A stretch of DNA of 64,000 bases. Origin: Haladaptatus halobius (lineage in GTDB: Archaea; Halobacteriota; Halobacteria; Halobacteriales; Haladaptataceae). Positions 39,316 to 48,915 of this stretch are shown here, in pieces. Every line of letters starts with the position of its first letter. Position 1 is the first letter of the stretch. The DNA is taken from positions 1 through 64,000 of the forward strand of contig NZ_CP085335.1 in NCBI RefSeq assembly GCF_020618475.1, in the 5' to 3' direction. Under the pieces are notes generated by a model. The model did no database searches, was not told the origin of the DNA, and worked only from the letters and a program-made list of their open reading frames with translations. The position numbers and the translations under genes were made by a program.

Positions 39316-39918
39316 GCGTGAGATGGCGTCGGTGACTACGGTTTCGAAAGCTCCAGTCGCTCGCGGTCGCTCAGGCGACATATCGGTGCACTTCATTCGT
39401 GAGACATGCACGCTGATAGTGCTGCGTCAGCCACAAACGCGTTATCACCCGGCCTTTTCGGTTCCACATCGCGGAGTGTGAGTTGCTATACCAGGTGTTT
39501 GCCTGCTGGTCGACACACGCCGTGGAGATAATCCCGCAACCCTCCTTTTTGCCGTCACCGAGTGCATCGCCACCGAAGAATTAGGGACATCGGTTGGTAT
39601 CGAAGATAGTTTTGGGACGCTGCCGATGCTACGTGACTTCCATCTACATCGCTGATACCGGCCCGTTTATCGCGATGAGCCCCGTTCCAATTTTCAGTAG
39701 TAAACCGTAGCCTTCTATACGAAATAACTTCATATGAATTCCAAATATTTTGATTTGCGAGCGACCGATTCACTTTCGAAGACTGCTGTTTACTGCCGTT
39801 TTTGTAGTAGTTTCACAATCCTCGAATCGTCGGTATCTATTCGTTCGAACGGATACCTGAACCGAATCACGATCACTGCCGATCGTCTCATATAGCTCAA
39901 CCGAGGTGCTACACCTCG
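39316..39918. other. Intergenic region, about 600 bases
   Basis: No gene, repeat or strong promoter recognised. Base composition drifts to AT-rich toward 39800. Confidence 0.3.
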
Positions 39919-40116
39919 TCACCGAAGAGGTAGATCCTTTGAGAGTTGTCGGATAGAGACGTTGATGTCGGGATTATCGCTTAAGAAATTGAGGATATGC
40001 GTCGTCGCACCATGCCTGAAGAATTCCGGATCTCGACCGGATACTGCAAGTTCGATAGACACCCCTCTTAGGTCGGAGTCATCGGTTAGTTCTTCTTCCG
40101 AACTACTATTCCGCAT
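39919..40116 (-). pseudogene. Truncated HTH/nucleotidyltransferase-like N-terminus
   Basis: A 65-codon minus-strand frame starting MRNSSSEEELTDD and ending FFRHGATTHILNFLSDNPDI, then NVSIRQLSKDLPLR. The second part resembles the winged-helix start of haloarchaeal nucleotidyltransferase-fused HTH proteins (typically ILDFL.DNPD..YSIREL), but the frame ends where the recognition helix should begin. In another frame after the stop, ELYETIGSDRDSVQVSV may be leftover downstream sequence. I read it as a broken gene. Confidence 0.35.
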
Positions 40117-40883
40117 ACGGCATATTAGCACACTATCATATTTTTACTTTAGATAGTCTCCCTCAGATCGGTCGAACCACACGTTTGTGCTCTACCCTAC
40201 TCGCCAGCCAGTTTCCAGTCGACTCTCAAATCGCGTTCCGTGAGCAGTGCGTCAGCCCACCGGCCGACAGCAGGGGCGATTGCACTAGCGAAGGCCATCG
40301 AGGTCATCCTTACTTGGTGGTTACTTAATTATCAATAAATAGTCGCTAAACACCTTGTACGATCCATTACGGAGTATGATTTGGGATGTCGAGACGCTCG
40401 AAAGCCCCTGGCATCTCGACTCCCGGGACTCGCTGTGCTCCGCACTCCGTTGCGGTGCTTGCGTCGTCCGGGTTCCCCGAGACGCCGGCCCCTTTCAGTC
40501 CCACCCCGTGGACAAGTTGGTCTGCCTCGTGCCATGTACGTGCGATGTGTGCTCCGAACGCCCGCTCGCCGTCCTGTTCGGTCGGGCCATCGTTCGCACC
40601 CTCCCGGAACGCCAGCGGGTTAGTCGGTCGGTTCCTGCGCGCCGTGGGTGCTCGGAACACGCCAGACTAACTCCGCTGGCCACTCGCCCCGACCGGGACG
40701 GCGCGCGTGCTCGTTTGATTAACTTCCGATAGCGCGCGCTCGCTTCGCGCCCAGGGGGCGCTCGCTCGCGCCTTCGCGAGCGCGCGCAGGAGATGGACGG
40801 TCGTATTAGAGATGGATCTCACGTGAGGGTGAGAGCTGCAGAAGACGCGGTGAGGCGCGCCTTCGGAACTGAGATGAGTTCCA
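40117..40883. other. GC-rich leader region of the TFB gene
   Basis: About 770 bases. The left third is AT-rich. 40380-40740 is very GC-rich and open in several frames on both strands, which reflects composition rather than coding. It holds, on the minus strand, GACTGAAAGGGGCCG (40486-40500) and GGGGCTTTCGAG (about 40398-40409), the motif pair seen at 3361. An inverted repeat sits at 40732-40787. No convincing protein gene. Confidence 0.4.
40732..40787. repeat. Perfect 12-base inverted repeat
   Basis: GCGCGCGCTCGC (40732-40743) and GCGAGCGCGCGC (40776-40787) are exact reverse complements separated by 32 bases, about 100 bases before the TFB start. It could form a strong stem in RNA or be a protein-binding site. 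Confidence 0.85.
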
Positions 40884-41915
40884 ATGAGTACTAGCAACAG
40901 CTTCGGTAAAGAAGGTTCGTACCGACAATCGAATGACCAGACAAGCAGGTGCCCAGAGTGTGGCCAGCGGCTGATCACGGCCGGGATCGAGACGTTTTGT
41001 GAGGTGTGTGGCTTGGTCGTCAGCACGGATGCAGTGAAACAGACGGTGTCGCCGAGCGTGCATGGGCCAGTGCGGCGAAGTGGCCCCCAGGAGTGGGCGA
41101 TCGAGCCGACGACCGCCTTCAGAGTCAACCACGGCCTCGGGTCGCGATTCGAACTCGGGCGCGATGAACGTGGACGACCACTCTCGGCCGAACAAAAGCG
41201 GCGATTTGGGCGGCTACGGCGGTTGGACAAGCGCATGGACGCCCGTGACCGACGGCTGAACGAGAGTCTGCGCGATGTGCAGAGCATCGGTGAGAACGTC
41301 GGGCTTCCCAGGTATGTCTGCGAGGACGTGTGCCTGCTCATGCGGCAGGCGGCTGAACGACGATTGCCGGGTGGCCGGATGGCCTGGGAGTCACTGGCGG
41401 CCGGGGGAGTACTGTTGGCGGCGAGGCGAGCGGGCGTGCCACGAGAGACGGACACAATTACGATATATGCAAAGTCGACGCACGAACGAGCATGTGCAGC
41501 AGCGCGGAAGATCCGGATCGAGTGTGACCTGGTTGAGGCGTTTCCCCCAGTGCAGACGAGAGCGGTGGATGCGGTGTTGGTAGAATTGGACGACAAGCTG
41601 GATGCGCGGACTGTGTTAGAGTTCGTACGGCTGGGGAGGCATCTCCTGGAGGTAGCCGACATGGCACCAGTAGGTTCAGGGACGTCACGAATCGCCGTTG
41701 CGGGCGCGGCCGTCTACGCGGCAGACCGGTTGACGGACGGGAAGAACATGACCCAGGCGCAGATGGCCGAGGCAGTAAGCCACGTGTGTCCAACGTCGAA
41801 AAGCGTGATCGCGCGCTACTCCCGAGAGTTGTACGACGCCTACGAAGAGAGGCACGGACAGGCCGAGCCGAAGCTCGTGTCCGATACGGAGCGTGAGGTG
41901 GTCAGCGTCAGATAG
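40884..41915 (+). CDS. Divergent transcription factor B (TFIIB homologue)
   Basis: A 343-residue archaeal TFB, which recruits RNA polymerase to TBP-bound promoters. The zinc ribbon uses C23, C26, C39 and C42 (CPEC ... CEVC). Two cyclin folds follow (about 125-215 and 225-320), the first with LRDVQSIGENVGLPRYVCED and LPGGRMAWESLAAGGVLLAA, the second with SRIAVAGAAVYAADRLT and MTQAQMAEAVSHV. The linker normally containing the B-reader (GPEWRAF ... RVGAP) is instead SGPQEWAIEPTTAFRVNHGL, so start-site function may be altered. It is flanked by transfer-type ATPase genes rather than core genes, suggesting an element-borne, specialised TFB. Confidence 0.9.
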   Translation: MSTSNSFGKEGSYRQSNDQTSRCPECGQRLITAGIETFCEVCGLVVSTDAVKQTVSPSVHGPVRRSGPQEWAIEPTTAFRVNHGLGSRFELGRDERGRPLSAEQKRRFGRLRRLDKRMDARDRRLNESLRDVQSIGENVGLPRYVCEDVCLLMRQAAERRLPGGRMAWESLAAGGVLLAARRAGVPRETDTITIYAKSTHERACAAARKIRIECDLVEAFPPVQTRAVDAVLVELDDKLDARTVLEFVRLGRHLLEVADMAPVGSGTSRIAVAGAAVYAADRLTDGKNMTQAQMAEAVSHVCPTSKSVIARYSRELYDAYEERHGQAEPKLVSDTEREVVSVR

Positions 41916-42061
41916 CGAAACGGGCGGTTCATTCTTTTTTCGATACCAGCCACCCACCGCTGCCGGCCTTCGGCCAGCAGCCACAACCTCGTCACGGTGG
42001 GTTGGTGGCAGAAGATGACCGTCTCAAACGTATCCTCCAGGTTCGATTTCCAGTAAGTGCT

Positions 42062-45000
42062 CTATAAGGAGCGTATTGGGATTGTATCGTCCAACTCCCG
42101 CTGAATATACGTTATCGGATAGATGGCAGTCACCCCAGGTGCATTGAGTCGGAACTGCTGTGGTGGCGTGTTCCGACTATACGTTTTCTCCACTCGAGGT
42201 GTACCACGTCGCGGCTCATACAACGTCTCGAGGACATCGTGTGCATCCTGTCGAGTCAACACGAACCAGATCGCTTCCTGTGGGTCACACGACGCCATCT
42301 TATCGAAGTCATCGAGAATCGCCTCGGAGCGGTCGTTGTTGATGCGTTCGGCTTCGACCGTCACAACGACGTTTCCCTCACTATCCAATCCTGCACAGTC
42401 GAGGCGGTGGCCATTATCCAACTCGTAGTAGGGATGAACCTCAATTACGTCCGATTCAGGGTTTTCCTCATACTCCTGTATCAGATAGCGTCGTGCAGCC
42501 TCGTTCAGACACACGTGCTGTGCAGATTCTTCTAAGTCCCCTACGCCATGCCCGTAGTCAACGCCCTCCCGGTAGGCTTCACCGATCACAGGCCGACCCT
42601 CGGGTGTCACCGAGTACAATCGATGGGGGTGGTCACCGTCACGTCGCAAGACATCTGCGTCGATGAGCCCTTGAATCTCCTCGGGTTCGATACCGACATA
42701 CTCCTGCAGACACAGCATGCTATCCTCGATGATGTCGTACTCTAATGGATCGTAGCGCAACTGCTGGGCGTTATACACTGCCTGCACGAACAACAACTGT
42801 GAAATCGACCAGTCGGACTCAGCGATTTCCGTTGGTGAGAGCTTAAGATTGAACTCACAGATGGGAATGTTGTCGCGGTTCACGTCGTCCATCGAATGAC
42901 AGCATTCGATGGCACGGCACATTCCCTTGATCGATGGGTCGTAGCGATTCTGACATCGTCCACACCGAAGGGCGTGACTCTGTTCGTCGTACCTGATGAA
43001 CTTGGGGAGTCGCTTCGTGTGCGCCAAGAGCGTATCTACTCGGGCACTCGGTCGTTCAATCGTTTCACCGGACGTTTCATCGCCGTCTGTATCTTCTGCG
43101 CTTGCCTCTGTTTCCGTCTCCGTCTCTCCACTCTTTGTCCCGGTTTGTTGGACGCGGGCGATCCCGGCATCTAGGTACGTCCGTGATTTCGCTTTCTCAA
43201 ATGCTGCCTGGAACAGCATCTCATCTGTCCCTGCGAGTGGATCGTCGCTTGCAGGATGTCCGCGTGGTGCTGGCAGTGATTCTGCGAGGAAGGGCTGTGG
43301 TGTTGGCTCGTCGAATCCTGAACCGGGTCTCACTAACCATTTGCCACTCCGGAGCGCACTCAACCGACGTGCCACTTCTTGGGGAGGCATCTCTCCGGTG
43401 GCCAGTGCTTCGGTGAGGTCGTCTCTGACCGAGACGTTCCCAACGACGAATGTGGCTGTTTCGTTGAGTGCTTCGAGGTACGTCTCGTCACTGGGATCGG
43501 GTGAGTCGAGTTGGCGAGCAAACTGTACGCCGAGCGTCAGCGACACGTCGAACGACCGTCCCTGTGAAAGCAGCGTATCGACGAGTGTTGTGTCTGCAAC
43601 GCCCGCAGCCTCTTCGAGGTAGACGTTCACCAGTGGTGCTGACTCTGGGGTATTGGAATCTTCTTTCCGCGCTTTGAGTGCACTCCAGAGATTCGACAAT
43701 AACACGAGCGTGAGCGTTCGCTTGACGTGGTCTTCCATCCCACCAAAGTCGAAGATAATCACGGTATCCTCGTTTATCTCGTCCGCAAAATCGAATCGTG
43801 GCGAACGACCGTTTTCTTGGTCGTCTGTCGCTACGAATTCGAAGAGCGGTGCAAGTCGGCCATTCGTGGCGATTTCATCAACCCGGCCGATCGCACCGCT
43901 GAGCACTTTCTTGAAGACATCGCGGTCGCGCGTAACTAGATTTTCGAAGTACTCCGTATAGCGGTTATCGGACACGGGTGGTGTCGTCTGTTGTTCCTGT
44001 GTCCGTCGCAACGCCTCGTAGAGATCTGTATGCGAGAATGCATTCTGGCCGTGAATCGGATCGAATAATGCCTTAATGTGATTCCGGATGGCTTTCGGTG
44101 AATCCACTGCGCGACCGAAGCGTTCGGCTCCCATTACACCCTTCAAAATCTCCTCGTAATGGCCGGCTTTCCGCGAGCGCGCTTCCTCGCGGGGGATGCC
44201 CGCTGCCAGCAGTGACTCGATGTCGAAGAAGGTGAGTGCTGGCAAGATTTCCGTGAAATCGAAGTACATGACGTCATCGAGGTTTCCGAAGGTGGCGTAG
44301 TACGCTCGAAGGAATTCTTCTGCGGTGCCACCACCTTTCGTATCGAAGATGATTTCTGGGCCGTTCGTCGCGATGACGTTCGTGAGAATTGCGCCACACA
44401 GAAGCACCGTCTTACCTGCGCCAGTGTCGCCGACGAGGAGGAGGTGACGACTTTGGTGGACGGGTTTGATCGCGAGCGGCTGGCCGTAGGGTTGGCGGTC
44501 GTGGGTGAGCGGCATACAAAGGGTCATCCCGGGCGGTTGGTACCGAAGTAGCTGCTGTGGTGGTGGGAGCGGGATGCCGGTACGTTCGACAGGGCGTGTT
44601 GCCAGCGCACGCTGCCCATTCGGCGTAAGTCCCCCACCGCCAAGCAAACAGAATCCCGGTAGTTCCTCCGGTGCGACGATGACCCCCGTGCTTTCGTGTG
44701 GAATCCATGGCAAGTAGTTCCGTTGGGTTTCGTACGTGACCGCCCCAACCGTGCGTTCACAGAGGTCGTCGAAAATCTGGCTGCCCGGCGGTTTCTTCGA
44801 CCCCGGATGGAGTTCATCATCAGTTCGAACCTCACCCCGTATCTCGTGGTTTTCGCCACTCACATGCGCGAATGCACTCGTCAGACGGCGGGCGACCCTA
44901 TCAGCATCTTCAGGTGTTTCTCGCGTAAGTGCGACTGCGCGTGCAGAAACACAGAACGTGCGGCGCAGTGTCCGCTCTTGTATGCCGTCGATTCGAGTCT

Positions 45001-45901
45001 TGTCTGTGCCCGTTGGCTTGTATGTGCGCCGACTCTCTTCGGGCTCGGGATAGATCATCTCCCAAAATCTCGCACTCAGTGATCCTTGTCCGCGTTCGAG
45101 GTGATACAGATAGTCGTCAGCCGCAGGTGTCCAGTCACCGCCCGGGGCACAGACTGCTTGATAGATGACTGGAACGGTGGCATCCCGGATCGTTTCGATA
45201 AGCGAGGCTAGCGGGATTCGTCTAGACTCATTGTTTGTGGACTGGTATGAGGTGTCCTTGCTTTTGGTCGTCTTGCTCGCTGTGAATTCGCCGAATGGTG
45301 TGAGCGGGGTCTGCCAATCGAAGCGTCGCTCGGCACGGCCTTTGTATTCGACACCTGCAATGTAAGGACTCGATGGCGAGATTGCTGGATGATGTTGCCC
45401 GGTTTGTTCAGAGGGGTCTGTTGGTTGCGTCCCAATGATTTTCAGCGGCAGATGTTCTTCGACGTGTTGTGGATGCCATTCGACGTGGGTGAGTTCATAC
45501 GTATTCGGCACGCAAGTTCGCAATATATTCTCAAGTTCAGAGAGGAGGTCGGGCTGTGACGTGCCGACGAGATAACGAATCGTCGTGTCTTCCCGACCAT
45601 CGGAGATGAGGCACCATTCGACGAGAGGGGCCTGTGTCGACCGGGTGAGGAAGTGACGAAGTCCGGTCTTCGTCTCCCGATCGAGCATCGAATAGAGAAG
45701 ATCCATCGCACGCACGACTGTCCGTGCGTCGAGGGGTGTTTCGGAGGGTCGAATCTCGATATATGGACGAGGTTTGACAGAGTCCGGAATCGGTGGGCGG
45801 TCTGCGTGTGTGCCCTCGACCGTGAATTCGGGGCGGACGATGTCTGGACGTGACGGCTGATCGGCTGTCTCGGTGTCGCTGTTGTTATTCGGCGTCGACA
45901 T
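42062..45901 (-). CDS. VirB4/HerA-like conjugation-type ATPase with C-terminal extension
   Basis: A 1279-residue protein. After an N-terminal region (about 1-450) comes an ATPase core: Walker A LLVGDTGAGKTVLLCG (about 486-501), IIFDTKGGG, then VIIFDFGGM (about 712) and the Walker B-like VYLEEAAGVADT (about 757). These follow VirB4/TraG-type order. An acidic linker (ETETETEASAEDTDGDE) leads to a cysteine cluster CGRCQNRYDPSIKGMCRAIE (about 980). The last 150 residues read HRLDCAGLDSEGNVVVTVEA, a D...E-x-E pattern like a PD-(D/E)xK nuclease core but without the usual Lys. It probably acts as a DNA-transfer or packaging motor at the membrane. ATG 45901 chosen; an upstream TTG is possible. Confidence 0.85.
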   Translation of the reverse strand: MSTPNNNSDTETADQPSRPDIVRPEFTVEGTHADRPPIPDSVKPRPYIEIRPSETPLDARTVVRAMDLLYSMLDRETKTGLRHFLTRSTQAPLVEWCLISDGREDTTIRYLVGTSQPDLLSELENILRTCVPNTYELTHVEWHPQHVEEHLPLKIIGTQPTDPSEQTGQHHPAISPSSPYIAGVEYKGRAERRFDWQTPLTPFGEFTASKTTKSKDTSYQSTNNESRRIPLASLIETIRDATVPVIYQAVCAPGGDWTPAADDYLYHLERGQGSLSARFWEMIYPEPEESRRTYKPTGTDKTRIDGIQERTLRRTFCVSARAVALTRETPEDADRVARRLTSAFAHVSGENHEIRGEVRTDDELHPGSKKPPGSQIFDDLCERTVGAVTYETQRNYLPWIPHESTGVIVAPEELPGFCLLGGGGLTPNGQRALATRPVERTGIPLPPPQQLLRYQPPGMTLCMPLTHDRQPYGQPLAIKPVHQSRHLLLVGDTGAGKTVLLCGAILTNVIATNGPEIIFDTKGGGTAEEFLRAYYATFGNLDDVMYFDFTEILPALTFFDIESLLAAGIPREEARSRKAGHYEEILKGVMGAERFGRAVDSPKAIRNHIKALFDPIHGQNAFSHTDLYEALRRTQEQQTTPPVSDNRYTEYFENLVTRDRDVFKKVLSGAIGRVDEIATNGRLAPLFEFVATDDQENGRSPRFDFADEINEDTVIIFDFGGMEDHVKRTLTLVLLSNLWSALKARKEDSNTPESAPLVNVYLEEAAGVADTTLVDTLLSQGRSFDVSLTLGVQFARQLDSPDPSDETYLEALNETATFVVGNVSVRDDLTEALATGEMPPQEVARRLSALRSGKWLVRPGSGFDEPTPQPFLAESLPAPRGHPASDDPLAGTDEMLFQAAFEKAKSRTYLDAGIARVQQTGTKSGETETETEASAEDTDGDETSGETIERPSARVDTLLAHTKRLPKFIRYDEQSHALRCGRCQNRYDPSIKGMCRAIECCHSMDDVNRDNIPICEFNLKLSPTEIAESDWSISQLLFVQAVYNAQQLRYDPLEYDIIEDSMLCLQEYVGIEPEEIQGLIDADVLRRDGDHPHRLYSVTPEGRPVIGEAYREGVDYGHGVGDLEESAQHVCLNEAARRYLIQEYEENPESDVIEVHPYYELDNGHRLDCAGLDSEGNVVVTVEAERINNDRSEAILDDFDKMASCDPQEAIWFVLTRQDAHDVLETLYEPRRGTPRVEKTYSRNTPPQQFRLNAPGVTAIYPITYIQRELDDTIPIRSL

Positions 45902-46226
45902 CTGGGCTAGCAATCCTCCTCGAACAGCGGAAGATGTCCTAACAATCCATTCAATGATAATTAATTCCTTTTCTTTAAAATTGAAGACTCAAAGCCTGTG
46001 AACAGTCATTTCCAGAGTGTTGTTTCTTTCACTGTCTATTACCGTGGCACGCAGATAGGGATTCGACGTGATGTTTTTTCCATCGGGGGAGCCCATGGAG
46101 TTGGAGCGCATTCGGTGGAACATCTGTAACTGTTGCCGTTTTATTTCTGACGGTAACATTCTGAGTACCAACGTACACAAGCGTCACATTGAGCGTGATT
46201 GTTCGCTGGGCGTGTGGTTCAAATTG

Positions 46227-46511
46227 AACCGCGAGAAACGTGAGTTCGGCGCGGTCGCCCTCGAAGGCCGAGGCGGGCCGCCAGCGCGGGAGCTCTCGGA
46301 GGATATCCTCGAGTTCGCAGCGGTAGTAACCCGCCGCGGCAACGGCGGTTCCAGCGTGCAAGAACAGCGAGAATCGCAGTGCAACCTCCGGCGCGGTTCC
46401 GACGGCAGTGAAAAAGAGGGTGATGTTCCCTTCACTGGTAATGGGAAGTTACTCGAAAATACCTTGGATGATTCCGGCGAAGAGCGCGATGAGGAGCGAG
46501 CGGTCGGCCAT
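46227..46511 (-). pseudogene. uppP: Truncated uppP (undecaprenyl-diphosphatase) remnant
   Basis: Starts ATG 46511 with MADRSLLIALFAGIIQGIFE, then TAA at 46449-46451 where a Trp is expected, then LPITSEGNITLFFTAVGTAP and LRFSLFLHAGTAVAAAGYYR. These are the first UppP motifs (Q-G-x-x-E-W-L-P-I-S-S). UppP similarity ends at about 46227, covering about 95 of about 270 codons; the same frame continues to 46029 with unrelated sequence. UppP recycles the polyprenyl carrier of glycan synthesis, which fits the locus to the right. The nonsense codon and truncation make it non-functional. Confidence 0.78.
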
Positions 46512-46967
46512 GGCAAAATGTGGCGCGAAAGAAAATGATTCAGTTTTGATGTCATACTGTTAAACAACCGTCATATGGGTGTGATCCTGAGTAACTCTGC
46601 CATGATCATAATTAGATGGCTACCAATGAGAAGGGTCGCGTTCGTGTCGTCACTTTCGAGGAAACGCACACCCCTGAACGCTGCTTCGCGGAATCCTTAC
46701 TCTTCCAAGTGGGGTTGATATCAGATTTTTGTATATTTCAATACATCGTTTTAATCTGTTGAAACGAGACGTCTGATGGTTTGTGTCGAAATTCGTTCTG
46801 CGGAATTGGCATTCATCGTGTTCTCAACCTCAATGTGATGAATAATCAGGCTGAAACAGGGTGTTTTAGTACTATAGAACATTAGACATTTAGGAAGTAG
46901 TTTCATCTTAATTATTAAAATCAACGGTGTACAGCATTTATGAAGTCCCCCTGCGCTTATTTACCTA
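46512..46967. other. AT-rich intergenic region before the glycan locus
   Basis: About 450 bases of AT-rich sequence with no gene seen. It separates the accessory block from the sugar phosphotransferase gene. The last 60 bases (ATTATTAAAATCAACGG ...) contain TATA-like stretches for the gene at 46968. Confidence 0.4.
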
Positions 46968-48437
46968 ATGGTCTCTGGTCTCCGATATCGACTGGCGAGT
47001 ATCGGTGGCGCTATCTCACTCACAACGCTCGCCGTCGTGCTCGCAAACCTCCCTGCGACCCAGCAGCCGGTTACGACTCTCGTTCCAGTGGTTAATCAGC
47101 TCGTGCCACAGGTACTCACTGAGGAGAAACTCACGATAACGATACTGACCACCGCGACGGTGGTAACTGTCAGTCTCGTTCCCATGTTCAAGCCTCGTCC
47201 GCGCCGCATCTTGGACATTTTCTTCATCACCGAAAAGCGGGTGTTGATCGCATGTTGCGAACTCGCAACCATCGGGTACTTCGATTACAGCTATCGGTTG
47301 CCACGCTCGACACTTATCATCGTCACGGCATTACTGGGTCTTTTCTTACCGCTCTGGTTCATCATGATTCGCCGTCCTCCTGTAGGCGAGAATGCGCGCG
47401 CTATCATCGTCGGCGACGACATTGAGCACATCAAATCCGTCTTCGAAACTACCAGCATGTCCGTATGTGGATACGTCTCACCACCCAATTGGATCAAGGA
47501 CGAGGATACAACGGGGAGACGTATCGTGGCCGATGGTTGGGGTGAACAACCGCTATCGGGAATCAACCGACTCGGGGGTCTTTCGCGGCTGGAAGAGGTG
47601 CTGATCGAAAACGACATCAACACCGCAATACTTGCGTTTTCGACCTCCGACCGGGCTGAGTTCTTCGGTACGCTCGACACTTGTTATAAACATGGCGTGA
47701 CCGCGAAGGCCCACCGCGAACATATGGATAGCGTGCTTACGAGAACGGAATCCACCGGCAGCGACGAACTCGTCGACATCGCGCTCGAACCGTGGGACTG
47801 GCTGGATTACCTGTTCAAGCGCATCTTCGACGTGACGTTCGCGGCCGTGAGCCTCGCGGTGTTTGGGCCCGTTCTCATCGTCATCGCACTCGCCGTCAAA
47901 CTCGACAGTCCGGGGCCGGTCTTCTACAGTCAGGAACGAACGGCAGAACTCGGTGATACCTTCCCGGTATACAAATTCCGGACGATGTTGCCCGACAGTG
48001 AATCGGCTGAACCTGAAGAGGACGACGGCAACGACCGGATCACCAGAGTTGGTCGAATTCTTCGGAAGACTCACCTTGACGAGCTTCCCCAGCTCTGGAC
48101 GATTCTCACGGGGAAGATGAGCGTCGTCGGCCCGCGCGCCGTCTGGACGGACGAAGAACCGCTTTTGGAGGCGGAGACGAAGACGTGGCGAAAGCGGTGG
48201 TTCGTCAAACCCGGACTCACTGGACTAGCTCAGATCCACGATGCTAAGAGCACAACCCCGACGGCGAAGCTTCGATACGATTTGGAGTACATTCGACGAC
48301 AGTCGTTCTGGTTTGACCTGAAAATCGTTGCGCGCCAGATTTGGCAGGTCGTAGAGGATGTGGTTTTGATTATGAGAAGCGACGAATCGGATACACAGGA
48401 GCCTACCGAAGAATCCAACAACGAGTCACATCCGTAA
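46968..48437 (+). CDS. Polyprenyl-phosphate sugar phosphotransferase (WbaP/PglC-superfamily)
   Basis: A 489-residue membrane enzyme that should start a lipid-linked glycan by moving a sugar-1-phosphate from a nucleotide sugar to a polyprenyl (dolichyl) phosphate. It has about four or five N-terminal helices (residues 10-125) and a central Rossmann-like domain beginning ARAIIVGDDIEHIKS. The C-terminal catalytic domain begins KRIFDVTFAAVSLAVF (about 280), with FYSQERTAELGDTFPVYKFRTM-type core residues (Y-K-F-R-T-M) and LDELPQLWTILTGKMSVVGP. Length and layout match long bacterial initiating transferases. It opens the locus. Confidence 0.9.
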   Translation: MVSGLRYRLASIGGAISLTTLAVVLANLPATQQPVTTLVPVVNQLVPQVLTEEKLTITILTTATVVTVSLVPMFKPRPRRILDIFFITEKRVLIACCELATIGYFDYSYRLPRSTLIIVTALLGLFLPLWFIMIRRPPVGENARAIIVGDDIEHIKSVFETTSMSVCGYVSPPNWIKDEDTTGRRIVADGWGEQPLSGINRLGGLSRLEEVLIENDINTAILAFSTSDRAEFFGTLDTCYKHGVTAKAHREHMDSVLTRTESTGSDELVDIALEPWDWLDYLFKRIFDVTFAAVSLAVFGPVLIVIALAVKLDSPGPVFYSQERTAELGDTFPVYKFRTMLPDSESAEPEEDDGNDRITRVGRILRKTHLDELPQLWTILTGKMSVVGPRAVWTDEEPLLEAETKTWRKRWFVKPGLTGLAQIHDAKSTTPTAKLRYDLEYIRRQSFWFDLKIVARQIWQVVEDVVLIMRSDESDTQEPTEESNNESHP

Positions 48438-48915
48438 TGTCCAATCAAGTTGAAGAGAGCGTCTGAGGCTTTCAAAGATATTAAAAGTCTTGTAGGCGCC
48501 CTGAGAAAGGATAGAGTCACTGGTTGATGACTGCATTAAAAACCTCTTCTATGAAATACGCTTCATTCAAACCCATTGGAATCGCAGAATATACCCCATT
48601 CCTCCCCCGTATTTCTCGAATCTTGTCCGAAGCTCTGGTTCTATTGCCTCTACAATTCGTCCGAGTACTTGAACGAAGTACCAGTCGAGATACAGTCTAT
48701 CAGCGGAACCGCCACAACGAGCCATCCGAGCAATTCCATCATAATTCTGACAGCAATAAACCGTTTTCGGACACTATCGGAGGATAGCGTCTCTCCTCAT
48801 TTTCACGTCTCTTCATATCGTTTTATCTCCTCTATTTGAAGGATCGGTGTTTGACTGTGCATACACGACACAGTAACCAGTGAAACTGTCCCCAGACGAC
48901 GGGATTCACAAGGGT
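48438..48915. other. Intergenic region between sugar transferase and GT gene
   Basis: About 480 bases. A minus-strand segment MMELLGWLVVAVPLIDCIST (around 48750-48680) is protein-like but ends in stops after about 30 codons, so it is at most a gene fragment. Otherwise nothing recognised. Confidence 0.3.

Noticed and set aside
40367..40732. Overlapping open frames on both strands in the GC-rich region before the TFB gene
   Set aside because: No codon bias, no start signals and no family resemblance; several frames are open at once, which is a composition effect.
46068..46538. A plus-strand gene over the uppP remnant
   Set aside because: The minus strand reads clear UppP motifs, while the plus-strand frame is without family features.
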